From NCBI RefSeq assembly GCF_000153205.1, contig NZ_CH672427.1, positions 1,332,695 through 1,396,694 on the forward strand: 64,000 nucleotides of DNA, written 5' to 3'. Source of the stretch: Nitrococcus mobilis Nb-231. GTDB taxonomy: Bacteria > Pseudomonadota > Gammaproteobacteria > Nitrococcales > Nitrococcaceae. The notes below the pieces were generated by a model that saw only the letters and a list, made by a program, of their open reading frames with translations, did no database searches and was not told the DNA's origin. The position numbers and the translations under genes were made by a program. Below, piece by piece: positions 1 through 8,607 of the stretch (positions are counted from its first letter, which is position 1; each line of letters begins with the position of its first letter).

Positions 1-34
1 TGTCTCCTAGCCTTGGGGTTGTTTTGTCCTAATA
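1..34. repeat. Partial copy of TAGGACA/TGTCCTA repeat at window edge
   Basis: The first 34 bases match the right half of the 41-bp repeats at 2527-2567 and 40514-40554: a TCCTAG block, a TTGSGGT-like spacer and GTTTTGTCCTA. The left half would lie outside the window. The remaining bases to 348 hold only short overlapping reading frames with no recognisable product, and I see nothing else there. Confidence 0.5.
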
Positions 35-348
35 GAATTCCGCCGCGCGCGGCAGACTGTGGACTACACTTCAGACAGGGCGGTGACTTGCCGATTCGTA
101 CGGGTTCCGTCAAAAACTCTACCCTAGTCGTCGCGGTCGCCGGGGCTAAAACGTGTGTTGCTTCCGCCTCACGCGGGCTCTCCTTGGCCGAGAAAACAAG
201 CGGCGACGCCGCCGCGCATCCGATAATGACATATGGATGCTCTGCTCAGCCGATACCGTGTCTCGCGCTACGCGCAGGCGGCGGCTGCGGTTCAGCCCGT
301 TAATCGCGCCAATACGGGCTTCGGATACCTTTAGCAGAAGGAGCAGAC

Positions 349-963
349 GTGGAAAAGGCTGCAATGCCGCAGCTTCCTTTAATGAATCGCCTGGCGCACT
401 GTTTTGCCATCGCAAGCCTTATTATTTTACCGCTTGTCAATGACGCCTTCGGAGACTGCAGTATGAATGCTGACCCTGATACCGTGATCATTCAGTGGAG
501 TAGCAAAGGCGGACTTGAGAAACCGGCTTCCGCCATGGCTGATTTAACCGTGTTTGCCGACGGTCGTGTCTTGGCCGGACCACGATTCGCTAATGGGACA
601 GCCACTGAGCAGCAACTCTCTGAAGCCGATCTCGCCGCTTTGCGCCGGTTTGTGTTCGAGAAGCAGGATATCTGGTCGATTGATTCAGCCGCGATCGAAC
701 GTGATCTGAAAGCTTTAGCCAACTCAAGCGCCGACTCAGGATCGCGCGCCGTACCGGTTCATCCACTGGGAACGGAGACGGTCGCCGACGCGGCCACAAC
801 AGTCATTCGCGTGCGCGACGGCGTGCGCACACACCAAGTCAGCCAGTACAACCTTTTTGGTGCTGCCCGGCGGTATCCGCAAATCGACGAGCTGCAACGC
901 TTGCGCGCGATCGAAATATGCCTTTTAGAACTGGCTGACCAAACCGCGGCGGCGGCGCGGTGA
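349..963 (+). CDS. Secreted hypothetical protein
   Basis: 204-aa protein of unknown function. A GTG start at 349 is preceded by AAGGAG at 5-base spacing, which favours it over the ATGs at 364 and 382. Residues about 11-35 form a hydrophobic signal-peptide-like stretch ending in NDAFGDC, so export to the periplasm is likely; a lipobox is not convincing. The mature part has two cysteines (after the signal and in the C-terminal AIEICLLEL) that could pair. The phrase FADGRVLAGPRFANG resembles small periplasmic proteins of unknown function. It stands alone, convergent with the protease gene at 1057-2271. Confidence 0.6.
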   Translation: MEKAAMPQLPLMNRLAHCFAIASLIILPLVNDAFGDCSMNADPDTVIIQWSSKGGLEKPASAMADLTVFADGRVLAGPRFANGTATEQQLSEADLAALRRFVFEKQDIWSIDSAAIERDLKALANSSADSGSRAVPVHPLGTETVADAATTVIRVRDGVRTHQVSQYNLFGAARRYPQIDELQRLRAIEICLLELADQTAAAAR

Positions 964-1056
964 ATCCTCCCCCTTCCCTCGAAAGTCGTGCTATCAGCCA
1001 GGGCAGGGCAGCCACATTGAGCCGGTTCCTATACGTTGTACCGCCCCGCCATTTAC

Positions 1057-2271
1057 TTAGCGGTTCAGGACTGCTGTTGGAGGCAAGACAACCGGTTTAG
1101 GGCGTCTGATGATACAAGTGTTCATCGGGCTTCGGTCGCCCATGATCCCGAGTTCGGCGAGGAATAATGCAGACGGGATGACAAACTCGTCTGCCGCCTC
1201 GTAGTCTACCTCGTAGCCCATATCTTCGAAGGCCCCAACAGACATACGACTGATAGGCCGGGTGACGCCGCTCAGGAAGCCGGTAAGCAACTCGTGACCG
1301 AACACGCTTTCACGCCAGTGGCCGTCGCGAGTGCCAGATCCGCCGGTGTTCTCCACCGGGACTGCCGTCGGGCTGGGCCGGCTCGTAAGGACGGCATATT
1401 CACGCCTCGCATTGGCGCCGACAAAGACGGGATTCACCGTACCGGCGCCGACGATAAGGTCCATGTGTGACCATAAGGTGCCAAAACCCAGAACATGGCC
1501 CATCTCGTGCAGAATGACGTCGATCAAACTGTTGTCTACTTCCATGCGGTCGAGATCGGCTGTGTCGAACGACATGATGCCCTTCACCGGTAGGTTCGAG
1601 CCCGGCCGAACGTGAGTCGGACCGGCTTGTCCCAGGATCCCGCCTGGACCGTCGAGTGAAACACCCTCTGCCTCAATGAGGACGTCGTCGATTGTGATGC
1701 CATCGACGACCGCGCTCGGCAGATCACCCCTGATAATTTGAGCCCACCGCTGTGCAGCCTGGGCAAAGGCCGACTGCTGAGCCGGTGAAAGACCGCCAAG
1801 AAAACGTACTTCGATAGCGAACGGTGAAGTTTCCGTCACGTCCGTGTCTAAGCCTAGAGACCAGCGGTTAAGGGCACCGCCATCCTGCTCAGCCATATCC
1901 TCGACTTCGAGAGTCCAGCTCCCCTGCACTGCTTTCCCCCTCAATGCCAGAAAATCTCCCTCCGGGCGGAAAGTCCCGCGAAATGGCGGCTGACCATCGG
2001 TGATCGAGATCTGAGCATTGGCGCGGAAGATCGTGTTGCGGAAATCGTTGCGGAATCCGCCCCTGCGATTGACGAGGAGGACCTCGGTGCCGTCCGGACT
2101 GTAGAGCTTAATCCGCAGATCGCCGGTCCATGTGTGGTTGATATCGACATGGACTTCGAGATTTTCGACCGTCGCTTGCTCAAGATCACTGACGGCGATT
2201 TCTGATTGGATCTTGCCTGGCGGGCCGGGATGGATCGCCACCGGCTGCTCGTTAACGAATTCGTGCCGCAT
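1057..2271 (-). CDS. Leishmanolysin-like metzincin protease with N-terminal P-domain
   Basis: 404-aa zinc metalloprotease. Residues about 1-145 form a proprotein-convertase P-domain (INHTWTGDLRIKLYSPDGT, then GSWTLEVEDMAEQDGGALNRW), a beta-sandwich often attached to secreted proteases. Residues about 150-375 are a metzincin catalytic domain: HEMGHVLGFGTLW near residue 254 supplies the zinc ligands and catalytic Glu, GHWRESVFGHELLTGFL matches the leishmanolysin segment carrying the distal ligand, and MSVGAFEDMGY is the Met-turn. No N-terminal signal peptide is visible; the protein starts directly with the P-domain. A GGGAGG Shine-Dalgarno sequence precedes the ATG. The reversed domain order (P-domain first) and missing signal leave the export route open. 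The family call is firm; the substrate is unknown. Confidence 0.85.
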   Translation of the reverse strand: MRHEFVNEQPVAIHPGPPGKIQSEIAVSDLEQATVENLEVHVDINHTWTGDLRIKLYSPDGTEVLLVNRRGGFRNDFRNTIFRANAQISITDGQPPFRGTFRPEGDFLALRGKAVQGSWTLEVEDMAEQDGGALNRWSLGLDTDVTETSPFAIEVRFLGGLSPAQQSAFAQAAQRWAQIIRGDLPSAVVDGITIDDVLIEAEGVSLDGPGGILGQAGPTHVRPGSNLPVKGIMSFDTADLDRMEVDNSLIDVILHEMGHVLGFGTLWSHMDLIVGAGTVNPVFVGANARREYAVLTSRPSPTAVPVENTGGSGTRDGHWRESVFGHELLTGFLSGVTRPISRMSVGAFEDMGYEVDYEAADEFVIPSALFLAELGIMGDRSPMNTCIIRRPKPVVLPPTAVLNR

Positions 2272-2584
2272 AAAGCCCTCCCACGAAAAATGCGCTTGAA
2301 AGTGGTGGCTTCGAAGGCAAATCTCGTCGAGCTTACCCCGGTTGCTCGGCGAGCACCTACGCCGATCTTAGGGGGCTCTAACGAGTGGAAAGCAATCGGA
2401 GTGCCAACTTGTGAGGTGCATTAATGCAGGGGGTATAGCGGCGAGAATCGGCTGTAATTGTCCTGCCCGAATAGCTTATTTATCGAGCAACAGTGGGCTC
2501 GGCTCGGCTACGTCTGCTTTTAGTTGCTAGGACATTTTTTTCCTAGCTTTGCGGTGTTTTGTCCTAGCAGCTGTTCAGCCCGTT
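2272..2584. other. Gene-free stretch upstream of protease
   Basis: There is no supported gene here. It contains the 41-bp inverted-repeat element at 2527-2567 and otherwise separates the protease gene from the disrupted RAYT copy. Short frames are not conserved-looking. Confidence 0.5.
2527..2567. repeat. 41-bp quasi-palindromic repeat, copy A
   Basis: CTAGGACA and its exact complement TGTCCTAG bound a 25-base centre containing a run of seven T and TTGCGGT. A copy of the same length with about three differences lies at 40514-40554 in the same orientation, and a partial copy lies at 1-34. It could be the end of a mobile element, an island boundary or a hairpin terminator; the sequence alone does not decide. 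Confidence 0.65.
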
Positions 2585-4091
2585 GATCTGCTCGTTCAGA
2601 CAACGCATGAACCAGCTGATATCCGAGAGACGATCCCGCCACTGGGCGGCGAGCTCGGCGACTTTGTCCCGCTCGCCTTGGCTGATTGCCTCGCCCTCGA
2701 CAAAGCGCTCCACCAACACCCCGCCGCTGAAGAGCTGCCGCCAGTGCCGAATGACCTCCTCTCCGACCAGTCTCGGGCACGCTTTGAATCCACCCGCAGC
2801 ACCACAAGGTAATGGTTGCTTATCTGTCGGGTCCCGGATGATTTAATCAATGTCAGGAGCTATCCTCTGTGGGTAGCTCGAAGCGTTCTCGGTTATGTTG
2901 CCCGGGAGACTCGCTGATATGAACATCCGGCTTCATGCAAACGCCACCACGACACCCAAGATCCGGCGCTATATTCAGCGCTCCGAGAAGACCAACCGCG
3001 AGCTGGCCGAGGAGCTTGGCATTGCGCTGAGCACGGTGCGGATCTGGCGCGCCCGCCAAGACGTCCACGACCGTTCTCACACCCGGCATAATTTGCTAAC
3101 CACGCTGAGCCCGGCGCAGGAGGCAATCGCCGTGGAGCTGCGCCGCACACTGCAGCTGCCGCTCGATGATCTGCTTGTGGTGGTGCGCGAGTTCCTCAAT
3201 CCAGGCGTCTCCCGCTCGGGACTGGATCGCTGCCTGCGCCGCCATGGGGTCAGCCGGCTGGCGGATCTGCGCCCGGCTGAGCAGGCAAAGCGCCCGAGCA
3301 AGGCCTTTAAGGCCTATAGGCCGGGCTATGTCCATATCGACTACAAATACCTCCCGCAGATGCCCGATGAGACGGCGCGCCGGTATCTGTTTGTGGTCAT
3401 CGATCGGGCAAGCCGATGGGTTTACCTCGAACTCAAGGCGGATAAATCCGCCCGCTCGGCCAGCGCCTTTCTCAAGGCCGTGCGTGAAAAGGCGCCGTTT
3501 CGCATCCACCGGCTACTCACTGACAACGACAAAGCCTTCACCGACCGTCTGCAGGGCAAACACCGCCAAGCCAGCGGTGAGCATCGCTTTGACCGACTCT
3601 GCGCCGAACTCGGTATCGAGCACCGCCTCGCCCCGGTGCGCCACCCGCAGACCAATGGCATGGTTGAGCGCTTCAACGGGCGCATCAGCGAGGTCTTGGC
3701 CACGCATCGCTTCGACTCACGCCAGGATCTAGAGGCAACCCTCAAACGCTACTGCTACTTGTACAATCATCACATCCCGCAGAAGGCGCTTGACCACCGA
3801 GCTCCCATCCAAGCCCTCAAGGATTGGCAGCACAAACACCCTGACCTGTTTCTACGTCAAGTTTATAATCATCCGGGACCCGACACTTATCACAGCGTAG
3901 GCGCAAACATCGATCGCGAAGATCCCTGCAAGCTCCATGAGCTTATCCACGATCCACTGCTTGCGGTGCTCGTAGCTCTGCCCGGTGAGCGAGTCCTCCC
4001 TGCAGAGAAAGGCCCGGCGCACGCAGCGCGCCATACAATGGTAGAAGGGCGTTTCTTCAAGACTGACCTGCCGATGCCGAGCGAGCGTCAT
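2585..4091 (-). pseudogene. REP-associated tyrosine transposase, truncated and split by an IS
   Basis: Residues 1-69 of a RAYT nearly identical to the intact gene at 7558-8607 are read from 4091 to 3886, including VSLEETPFYHCMARCVRRAF. The sequence resumes at 2824-2585 with NHYLVVLRVDSKRARDWSE, with an IS481-type element between. The second part also has a frameshift after DWSE (one base shorter than the intact copy in the run of CTC) and stops matching at about 2585, so the C-terminal half is lost. Homology to the intact locus also continues upstream of the start codon to about 4185. This is a dead duplicate. Confidence 0.85.
2825..3885 (+). mobile_element. IS481-family insertion sequence with 6-bp target duplication
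   Basis: A 1061-bp element. The left end is TGTCGGGTCCCGGATGATT and the right end is its complement, AATCATCCGGGACCCGACA. The flanks are CTTATC at 2819-2824 and again at 3886-3891, whereas the intact RAYT copy has a single CTTATC at 8402-8407. That gives exact boundaries and a 6-bp target site duplication. The TGT...ACA ends and the transposase fit IS481. Confidence 0.92.
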
Positions 4092-4136
4092 CGACCTACC
4101 CCATTAGGCGTGCATGGATCACACAAAGAGACATAG
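2919..4136 (+). CDS. IS481-family transposase (reads past the IS end)
   Basis: DDE transposase. An N-terminal helix-turn-helix region (RELAEELGIALSTVRIWRARQ) is followed by the integrase core: HIDYKYLP (first Asp), LTDNDKAF (second Asp) and NGMVERFNGRISE (Glu). The internal ATG at 2919 begins the usual MNIRLHANATTTPKIR start; another ATG lies at 2895. The frame has no stop before the IS terminus at 3885, so it runs about 83 codons into antisense RAYT sequence and ends at 4136, giving an artificial C-terminal tail. The natural protein probably stops just outside or at the terminal repeat. The catalytic residues are intact, so the element may still be mobile. Confidence 0.88.
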   Translation: MNIRLHANATTTPKIRRYIQRSEKTNRELAEELGIALSTVRIWRARQDVHDRSHTRHNLLTTLSPAQEAIAVELRRTLQLPLDDLLVVVREFLNPGVSRSGLDRCLRRHGVSRLADLRPAEQAKRPSKAFKAYRPGYVHIDYKYLPQMPDETARRYLFVVIDRASRWVYLELKADKSARSASAFLKAVREKAPFRIHRLLTDNDKAFTDRLQGKHRQASGEHRFDRLCAELGIEHRLAPVRHPQTNGMVERFNGRISEVLATHRFDSRQDLEATLKRYCYLYNHHIPQKALDHRAPIQALKDWQHKHPDLFLRQVYNHPGPDTYHSVGANIDREDPCKLHELIHDPLLAVLVALPGERVLPAEKGPAHAARHTMVEGRFFKTDLPMPSERHRPTPLGVHGSHKET

Positions 4137-4169
4137 AGCGCCTAAGGCGAGGCGAAGGGGCAAAGAATT

Positions 4170-4404
4170 TGAGTCTCCTATATTTCTTCCTCCAGTACAA
4201 AAGAAGCTTCAGGCGACGGTACAGGTGGTCAAACGCAACGAAGCGCACACCTTTGTCGTGCTGCCCCAGCGTTGGGTCGTGGAACGCTCCTTCGGCTGGC
4301 TGGAAAAATGCCGCCGCTTATGGAAGAACTGCGAGCGTACGCTCAATACCAGTCTACAGTTCGTCCATCTGGCGTTCTTGGCACTGTTGCTCCGGAGATT
4401 GTGA
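4170..4404 (+). pseudogene. IS5-family transposase, C-terminal fragment
   Basis: The frame ending at 4404 reads KLQATVQVVKRNEAHTFVVLPQRW followed by VVERSFGWLEKCRRLWKNCE. This is the C-terminal DDE_Tnp_1 segment of IS5-group transposases, including the Glu-containing RWVVERSFGWL motif. No N-terminal two-thirds is present; the sequence upstream of about 4190 is the RAYT-associated region instead. Confidence 0.75.
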
Positions 4405-4473
4405 ACAGGCTCTGAGAGTCTCTTTCATCTTCCGGGGTGGTGCCAGCCACCATAATCGTTAGGCCCGAGTCTG

Positions 4474-4857
4474 TCAGAAGGGTATCGGTATTGGGACGAA
4501 CTGTCGCAGCTTGCTGATGATCTCAACTGCCTGATCGATGATCCTGGCACGCTTTTCCAGAGCCTCGGCCACCGTCGTGATGTTGTCTGCCTCGTCTTCC
4601 AAGGCATCGGCAGCTTGCTTCAGTTCGGCAATGGTCTGGCGCAACTCAGCGCTGTCTTCCAAAGCCTCCAGGCTGAGGAAAGACAGATCGTCTAGAAGAT
4701 CCAGCAGCGTGTCGATGCCGGCTTGAAGTGCATTGACACTGGCAGCATCCGCAGCCTGACTGGCTTCTTTGCGCTGGCGACGAAGCGCGATAATGTTGGC
4801 CAGGATCGACTCGCGCGTGTCAATCTTCAGGCGTTGGGCTCTTTCATTCAGAGGCAT
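4474..4857 (-). CDS. Small coiled-coil hypothetical protein
   Basis: 127-aa protein, strongly helical and acidic, without membrane segments or signal peptide. Residues about 15-60 (RRQRKEASQAADAASVNALQ) and 65-115 (LRQTIAELKQAADALEDEAD) look like two amphipathic or coiled-coil helices, followed by a Pro-rich end (FVPIPIPF). Its start is preceded by GGGAG at 7 bases. It lies 29 bp downstream of a lipoprotein gene on the same strand, so the two are probably co-transcribed and the products may act together at the envelope. I do not recognise the family. Confidence 0.65.
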   Translation of the reverse strand: MPLNERAQRLKIDTRESILANIIALRRQRKEASQAADAASVNALQAGIDTLLDLLDDLSFLSLEALEDSAELRQTIAELKQAADALEDEADNITTVAEALEKRARIIDQAVEIISKLRQFVPIPIPF

Positions 4858-4886
4858 CTTATTTCTCCCGCGCTTTCCCGCTGCGC

Positions 4887-5900
4887 CTAACCGTCGTCCG
4901 CATGGATGGCTTCCAAGGCGCCTTCCGCCGCCTTCTTCAAAGCCACGGCATTCTCGTAGAGGGCTTCCAGCTGCTTCCTGTTCGTCGGATCGTTCAGCGA
5001 ATCGCGCAAGGCGCTGTGAGTCGATTTGATTCCGTGGAAGGCATAGATCGGACTATCGCGCAGGGCCTGAATGTAGGTGGCGCGGGCGCTCTTGATGTCG
5101 CTCCACACCTGGACATAATTGTTGGCCGTCACGTTCAGGGACTGGCGTTGAGCTTTATCGAGCGCCCGCTCTTTGTCGGTCAAGACAGGGCCATAAATGT
5201 CGAAAGCCGCTTCGGCCAAGAGGTCGGCTGCCTTACCCACTGCTTCATCGGTGTTGTTGGCGGCCTCCTTGAGCGCCTCGAAACGACGGTGGCGCAGGTA
5301 AGCAAGCCCCCCCTCGTAAACCAAGCTCCCAAAGGCATCCAGAGTTTCCTGATTGCGTTTCAGCAGTTCCTCATTGACGGTCGAGACCAAGGCAGTGGCG
5401 CTGGTATTCAACTCGCCGAAGGCTCGCTGCAGTGTGTTCTCATCTTCCGCATCCGTCACCGCCAACAGGCCGGCAATATAATTGTTCAAGGCCCCGCTCA
5501 ATGCTTCTAGGTTTGACAGGCGGCCCCCGTCCGGATCGGTCCGCGGCACTGGAGTCACCATGCAGGCGGCATAATCCGCCTCGGAGATCAACTCGCCGCC
5601 GGGCGCGCCACCCGCTGCAAAAGCGGTTTCATATTTGAGCCGCAGTTCCAGGCAAGCATCGGACACCGAAGGTCTTGTACCGTTATTTACGAACTCTTCG
5701 AGAAGCTGCCTGTTGCGCTGCTCCGTCGCCCAAGCAGTATAGGTCGGCTTGAGGGCATTGAAACTGCGCAAAGAGTCCTTCACGCCGTCGCTGAAGGTGC
5801 CGATTTCCTCTTTGTAGACATAGGGCGAGCAGGCACCGAGCGAGACCCCTACGACAATCGACAAAGCGCTAGCGAAGCTTATCCCCCGCGTTCGGTCCAT
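4887..5900 (-). CDS. Hypothetical lipoprotein
   Basis: 337-aa predicted lipoprotein. A hydrophobic signal (ISFASALSIVVGVSLGAC) ends in a lipobox, LGAC, with Cys near residue 25 as the lipidation site; +2 is Ser, so outer-membrane sorting would be expected by the usual rule. The rest is mainly alpha-helical (KAADLLAEAAFDIYGPVLTD). The ATG at 5900 has GAGG at 7 bases; a TTG two codons upstream is less likely. It is first in a two-gene unit with the coiled-coil gene 4474-4857. Function is unknown. Confidence 0.7.
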   Translation of the reverse strand: MDRTRGISFASALSIVVGVSLGACSPYVYKEEIGTFSDGVKDSLRSFNALKPTYTAWATEQRNRQLLEEFVNNGTRPSVSDACLELRLKYETAFAAGGAPGGELISEADYAACMVTPVPRTDPDGGRLSNLEALSGALNNYIAGLLAVTDAEDENTLQRAFGELNTSATALVSTVNEELLKRNQETLDAFGSLVYEGGLAYLRHRRFEALKEAANNTDEAVGKAADLLAEAAFDIYGPVLTDKERALDKAQRQSLNVTANNYVQVWSDIKSARATYIQALRDSPIYAFHGIKSTHSALRDSLNDPTNRKQLEALYENAVALKKAAEGALEAIHADDG

Positions 5901-6049
5901 GGCCAAACCTCACGAAATTGCCTGGGCCACAGTAGATCGCCCCCGGACCTGCCGAAGGACAATTCGATGGTAACCAGATCGAAGTAGCTTTGCCGAGCCC
6001 TTTATGCCTCGGCGCTCGACAACCGGGAATCCTGCACACCCGCTCCACA

Positions 6050-6170
6050 ACAGATGCCTCCAACTATCGCTAGAACTCTCAGCAGCGATTTCGGCGAGTT
6101 GCTGGGTAGCCAGCGCTCCAAACTTCGCGAAAGCCCATTTCCTCGTGCGCCTTGCGGTCTCCCTCCGTCT
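6050..6170 (-). pseudogene. Possible SRPBCC/AHSA1 C-terminal remnant
   Basis: The minus strand reads TEGDRKAHEEMGFREVWSA and then, after a one-base frameshift, LATQQLAEIAAES. Together these resemble the last helix of AHSA1/SRPBCC proteins. Stops lie on both sides. This is a resemblance recognised by eye only, on a very short segment. Confidence 0.3.
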
Positions 6171-6454
6171 AATGCAGCACCTAAGCAGTATAGCGGGCTT
6201 TCCGCCTTCCTCGGCTCGATCTCTCGGAGCTCACCGGACACCCCGTGTGCGGCGAGCACGCACAGCAGCTTTGTGCGCCATGGCCAGCGGTACTGGCGGT
6301 GCAGTGTCTGCGACCAACACCGCCACTTCCGGCTGGAAGCGCTGGTGTTGGTTGCCGCCGCGCACTGCCCGCCCTGGCCTGAGCGAAAACTCGGTGACGT
6401 GCCCGTGTTCGCTTGCTGAAAGACGACAATCAGGTCAAACAAAGAGGCGAAAAA

Positions 6455-6600
6455 GTTAAAAGCGAAAAATTGGGTGTCTTATTTTTCTCGCTAAGCGGGA
6501 GCTCGGCGACAGCGAGATTCATCGACCTACCAAATGCAGACAGAGCAGAGTGCGCTTCAAGAAAAAAGCGCAATTTTATTGAGTGTTCTATTTTTCTCGA
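6455..6600. repeat. Imperfect direct repeats related to RAYT upstream sequence
   Basis: Two related blocks at about 6455-6490 and 6558-6600 share AAAAGCG, then TGTCTTATTTTTCTCG or TGTTCTATTTTTCTCG. The same kind of motif (ATTTGGGTGTCCTAT) stands upstream of the intact RAYT at about 8682-8695, with a decayed version at about 4170-4185. They may be remains of RAYT-mobilised ends. Confidence 0.4.
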
Positions 6601-6636
6601 TTTTCTTTATTTTATTTTTCTTTGTTTTTATCGTGA

Positions 6637-6969
6637 TCAGTACAGCATTAGGAGGAACAGATTTCCCGTTCTTGCCAGATGTTCGATATAAGCTGCATCG
6701 TGGCGCAGAATGTTCTCGATTTCCCTGGTTGAGCAGTTGCCTCGACGAACCCATACGATCTTGGCAGAATGACCGCGCAACAACCCTGGCTCGAAGAAAT
6801 CAGAATCCTTGCTGACTAGGATAAAGCCTTCCCGTTCGGCAAAATCGAGCAAGATGGTATCGGGTGCCTGCGAGAGACCAAAGTCCTGCACGTGGGCCGA
6901 ACCGGGGAAAAGGTCGTCAAGCCTCGTTGCAAGGCGTGGAGAAAGGTTCTGGTCAAAAAGTAGCCTCAC
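6637..6969 (-). CDS. DUF5615 PIN-like toxin
   Basis: 110-aa protein of the DUF5615 PIN-like family, expected to be the ribonuclease toxin of a toxin-antitoxin pair. It opens with MRLLFDQNLSPRLATRL (first acidic residue) and carries GFILVSKDSDF (paired Asp) and IVWVRRGNCSTREIENIL, all typical of the family. Its start codon overlaps the stop of the DUF433 gene (6966-7193) by 4 bases, so translation is coupled to the antitoxin. RNase activity is known or predicted for relatives and inferred here. Confidence 0.85.
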   Translation of the reverse strand: MRLLFDQNLSPRLATRLDDLFPGSAHVQDFGLSQAPDTILLDFAEREGFILVSKDSDFFEPGLLRGHSAKIVWVRRGNCSTREIENILRHDAAYIEHLARTGNLFLLMLY

Positions 6970-7193
6970 ACTGGTATCGACAGCATGTGTTTTTCACGGT
7001 CGGCAGCGAAAGCGAGACACGCCTGGATATCCTCGCGGGTGAGATACGGGAAGTCGGCCAAAATTTCGTCCGTGCTCATGCCGGAAGCGAGATAGTCCAG
7101 GACGTCATAAACGGTGATTCGCATCCCGCGGACGCAGGGCTTACCGCCGCATTTTCCTGGCTCGATAGTGATGATGCTGCGATAGTCGACCAT
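6966..7193 (-). CDS. DUF433 antitoxin
   Basis: 75-aa DUF433 protein, the usual partner of DUF5615 toxins. The conserved core ITIEPGKCGGKPCVRGMRIT and the helix-turn-helix-like YDVLDYLASGMSTDEILADF are present, followed by FPYLTREDIQACLAFAAD. It should bind and neutralise the toxin and possibly autoregulate the operon. AAGGAG lies 11 bases before the ATG. It is upstream of and overlapping the toxin gene. Confidence 0.87.
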   Translation of the reverse strand: MVDYRSIITIEPGKCGGKPCVRGMRITVYDVLDYLASGMSTDEILADFPYLTREDIQACLAFAADREKHMLSIPV

Positions 7194-7557
7194 ATTCGGT
7201 ACAGCTCCTTAGGGCAATGAAGTATCGCTCATTAATTGAGAGTACCCGTAGTACTCCCTTCCGCCCCATTCCTGTGGCATGAGCCAACGCCCAAACGGTA
7301 GTTCAACGTCTCATGCTTGAAGACAGCTTTCAACTCAATTTTTCCCTATAAAAATATTCGATTATAAACTGCCTGTACCAACAAGGCGCCCTTACATAAA
7401 AATACTTGACGCGAACTCTAATACAAAATGCCTGCTATTACAGCACGCTTTTGGAGCGCCTTAAGATCTCGTCCTAATAGGCGAATGTCATTCAGCCTGT
7501 CGATCAGACTGTTTCGAGCCGCGGATAGAATACCCCGCTCGGCTTTAATCCCCATAG
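7194..7557. other. Intergenic, no gene seen
   Basis: A 364-bp stretch, AT-richer than its surroundings in the middle (about 7320-7430). It must contain the promoter of the DUF433/DUF5615 pair. A small GAGTAC/GTACTC inverted repeat near 7240-7255 is a weak operator candidate. I see no coding sequence. Confidence 0.4.
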
Positions 7558-8607
7558 TTATCGGTGGCCCAATCGCCGTGCGAGCCGGCGCAGGCGCTCA
7601 GCGGAACCTACCGCCCGACAGAAACGTTGCCCGTAGTCGCGCACCGCCTCCACCCATGCGTTCTCATCGATGCCTAAACGCCGCAGGATCGGCGGCACGT
7701 CTTCCGGGATAAAACCGCGCTTGTCATCGCGGATGGCGCGGCCTGTCCAGTCGGCTAAGGCAAGATAGTCGGAAAAAACAAACGGAATCGCCGCCAGGGG
7801 CTGATCATCACGCTCGCCTCCACTGAAAGGCAGTAAAGCCGCTGACTGCTCGCTGAGTGCGCTCGGAGCATGCTCATAACCTGACTCCGGGGATGCGGTT
7901 TCATTGAGGCGTTCCTCTTCGCCCTGATCAGCGCCCTCTACGTCATTGCCCGAGCGCTGCAGCTGCTCGGCATAAGCGAGAAGGCGTGCTTGAATGGAGG
8001 TGTAGTCAGAGGTCTCCGGCGTCTCTGCAATCCCGGCACGCACAGGGTTCAAATCCACGTAGACCATGCAGGCGAGAAGCGCTCGCTCATCGAGCAAGGC
8101 CTGGCTCTTGAACCGTCCTTCCCAGAATCGACCTTTGCAGCCGTCTTTTTTGTTGGCCTGACGGGCAATCTGCTCGTTCAGACAACGCATGAACCAGCTG
8201 ATATCCGACAGGCGCTCGCGCCACTGGGCAGCGAGTTCGGCGACTTTGTTTCGCTCGCCTCGGGTTGATATCTCGCCCTCGACAAAGCGCTCCACCAACA
8301 CCCCGCCGCTGAAGAGCTGCCGCCAGCGCCGAATGGCCTCCTCCTCCGACCAGTCTCGGGCACGCTTTGAGTCCACCCGCAGCACCACAAGGTAATGGTT
8401 GCTTATCACGGCGTAGGCGCAAACATCGATCGCGAATACCCCCGCAAGCTCCATGAGCTTATCCACGATCCACTGCTTACGGTGCTCGTAGCTCTGCCCA
8501 GTGAAGGAATCTTCCCCGCAGAGGAAGGCGCGGCGCACGCAGCGCGCCATGCAATGATAGAAGGGCGTTTCTTCAAGACTGACCTGCCGATGCCGAGCGA
8601 GCGTCAT
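7558..8607 (-). CDS. REP-associated tyrosine transposase (RAYT), intact copy
   Basis: 349-aa Y1/IS200-like transposase of the RAYT type, a single-strand DNA nuclease that processes REP palindromes. The N-terminal core includes VSLEETPFYHCMARCVRRAF and DVCAYAVISNHYLVVLRVD; the HYLVV position corresponds to the metal-binding HUH strand, although the usual HxH is reduced to NHY. The catalytic-Tyr helix region is ALLACMVYVDLNPVRAGIA. The C-terminal third is a family extension of unknown role. An interrupted near-identical copy lies at 2585-4091 and a 75-bp relic near 43520, showing past spread of this sequence. The start is supported by the matching copy. Confidence 0.85.
   Translation of the reverse strand: MTLARHRQVSLEETPFYHCMARCVRRAFLCGEDSFTGQSYEHRKQWIVDKLMELAGVFAIDVCAYAVISNHYLVVLRVDSKRARDWSEEEAIRRWRQLFSGGVLVERFVEGEISTRGERNKVAELAAQWRERLSDISWFMRCLNEQIARQANKKDGCKGRFWEGRFKSQALLDERALLACMVYVDLNPVRAGIAETPETSDYTSIQARLLAYAEQLQRSGNDVEGADQGEEERLNETASPESGYEHAPSALSEQSAALLPFSGGERDDQPLAAIPFVFSDYLALADWTGRAIRDDKRGFIPEDVPPILRRLGIDENAWVEAVRDYGQRFCRAVGSAERLRRLARRLGHR

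Larger units (their letters stand above)
5901..6636. other. Gene-poor stretch with decayed remnants
   Basis: I find no intact gene. Overlapping frames on both strands at 6000-6460 look like composition artefacts. A possible SRPBCC remnant lies at 6050-6170 on the minus strand, and AT-rich imperfect direct repeats lie at 6455-6600. Confidence 0.45.

Noticed and set aside
6002..6459. Overlapping ORFs of 120-150 codons on both strands
   Set aside because: Ser/Arg/Pro-rich translations without start signals, typical of GC-rich noncoding sequence.
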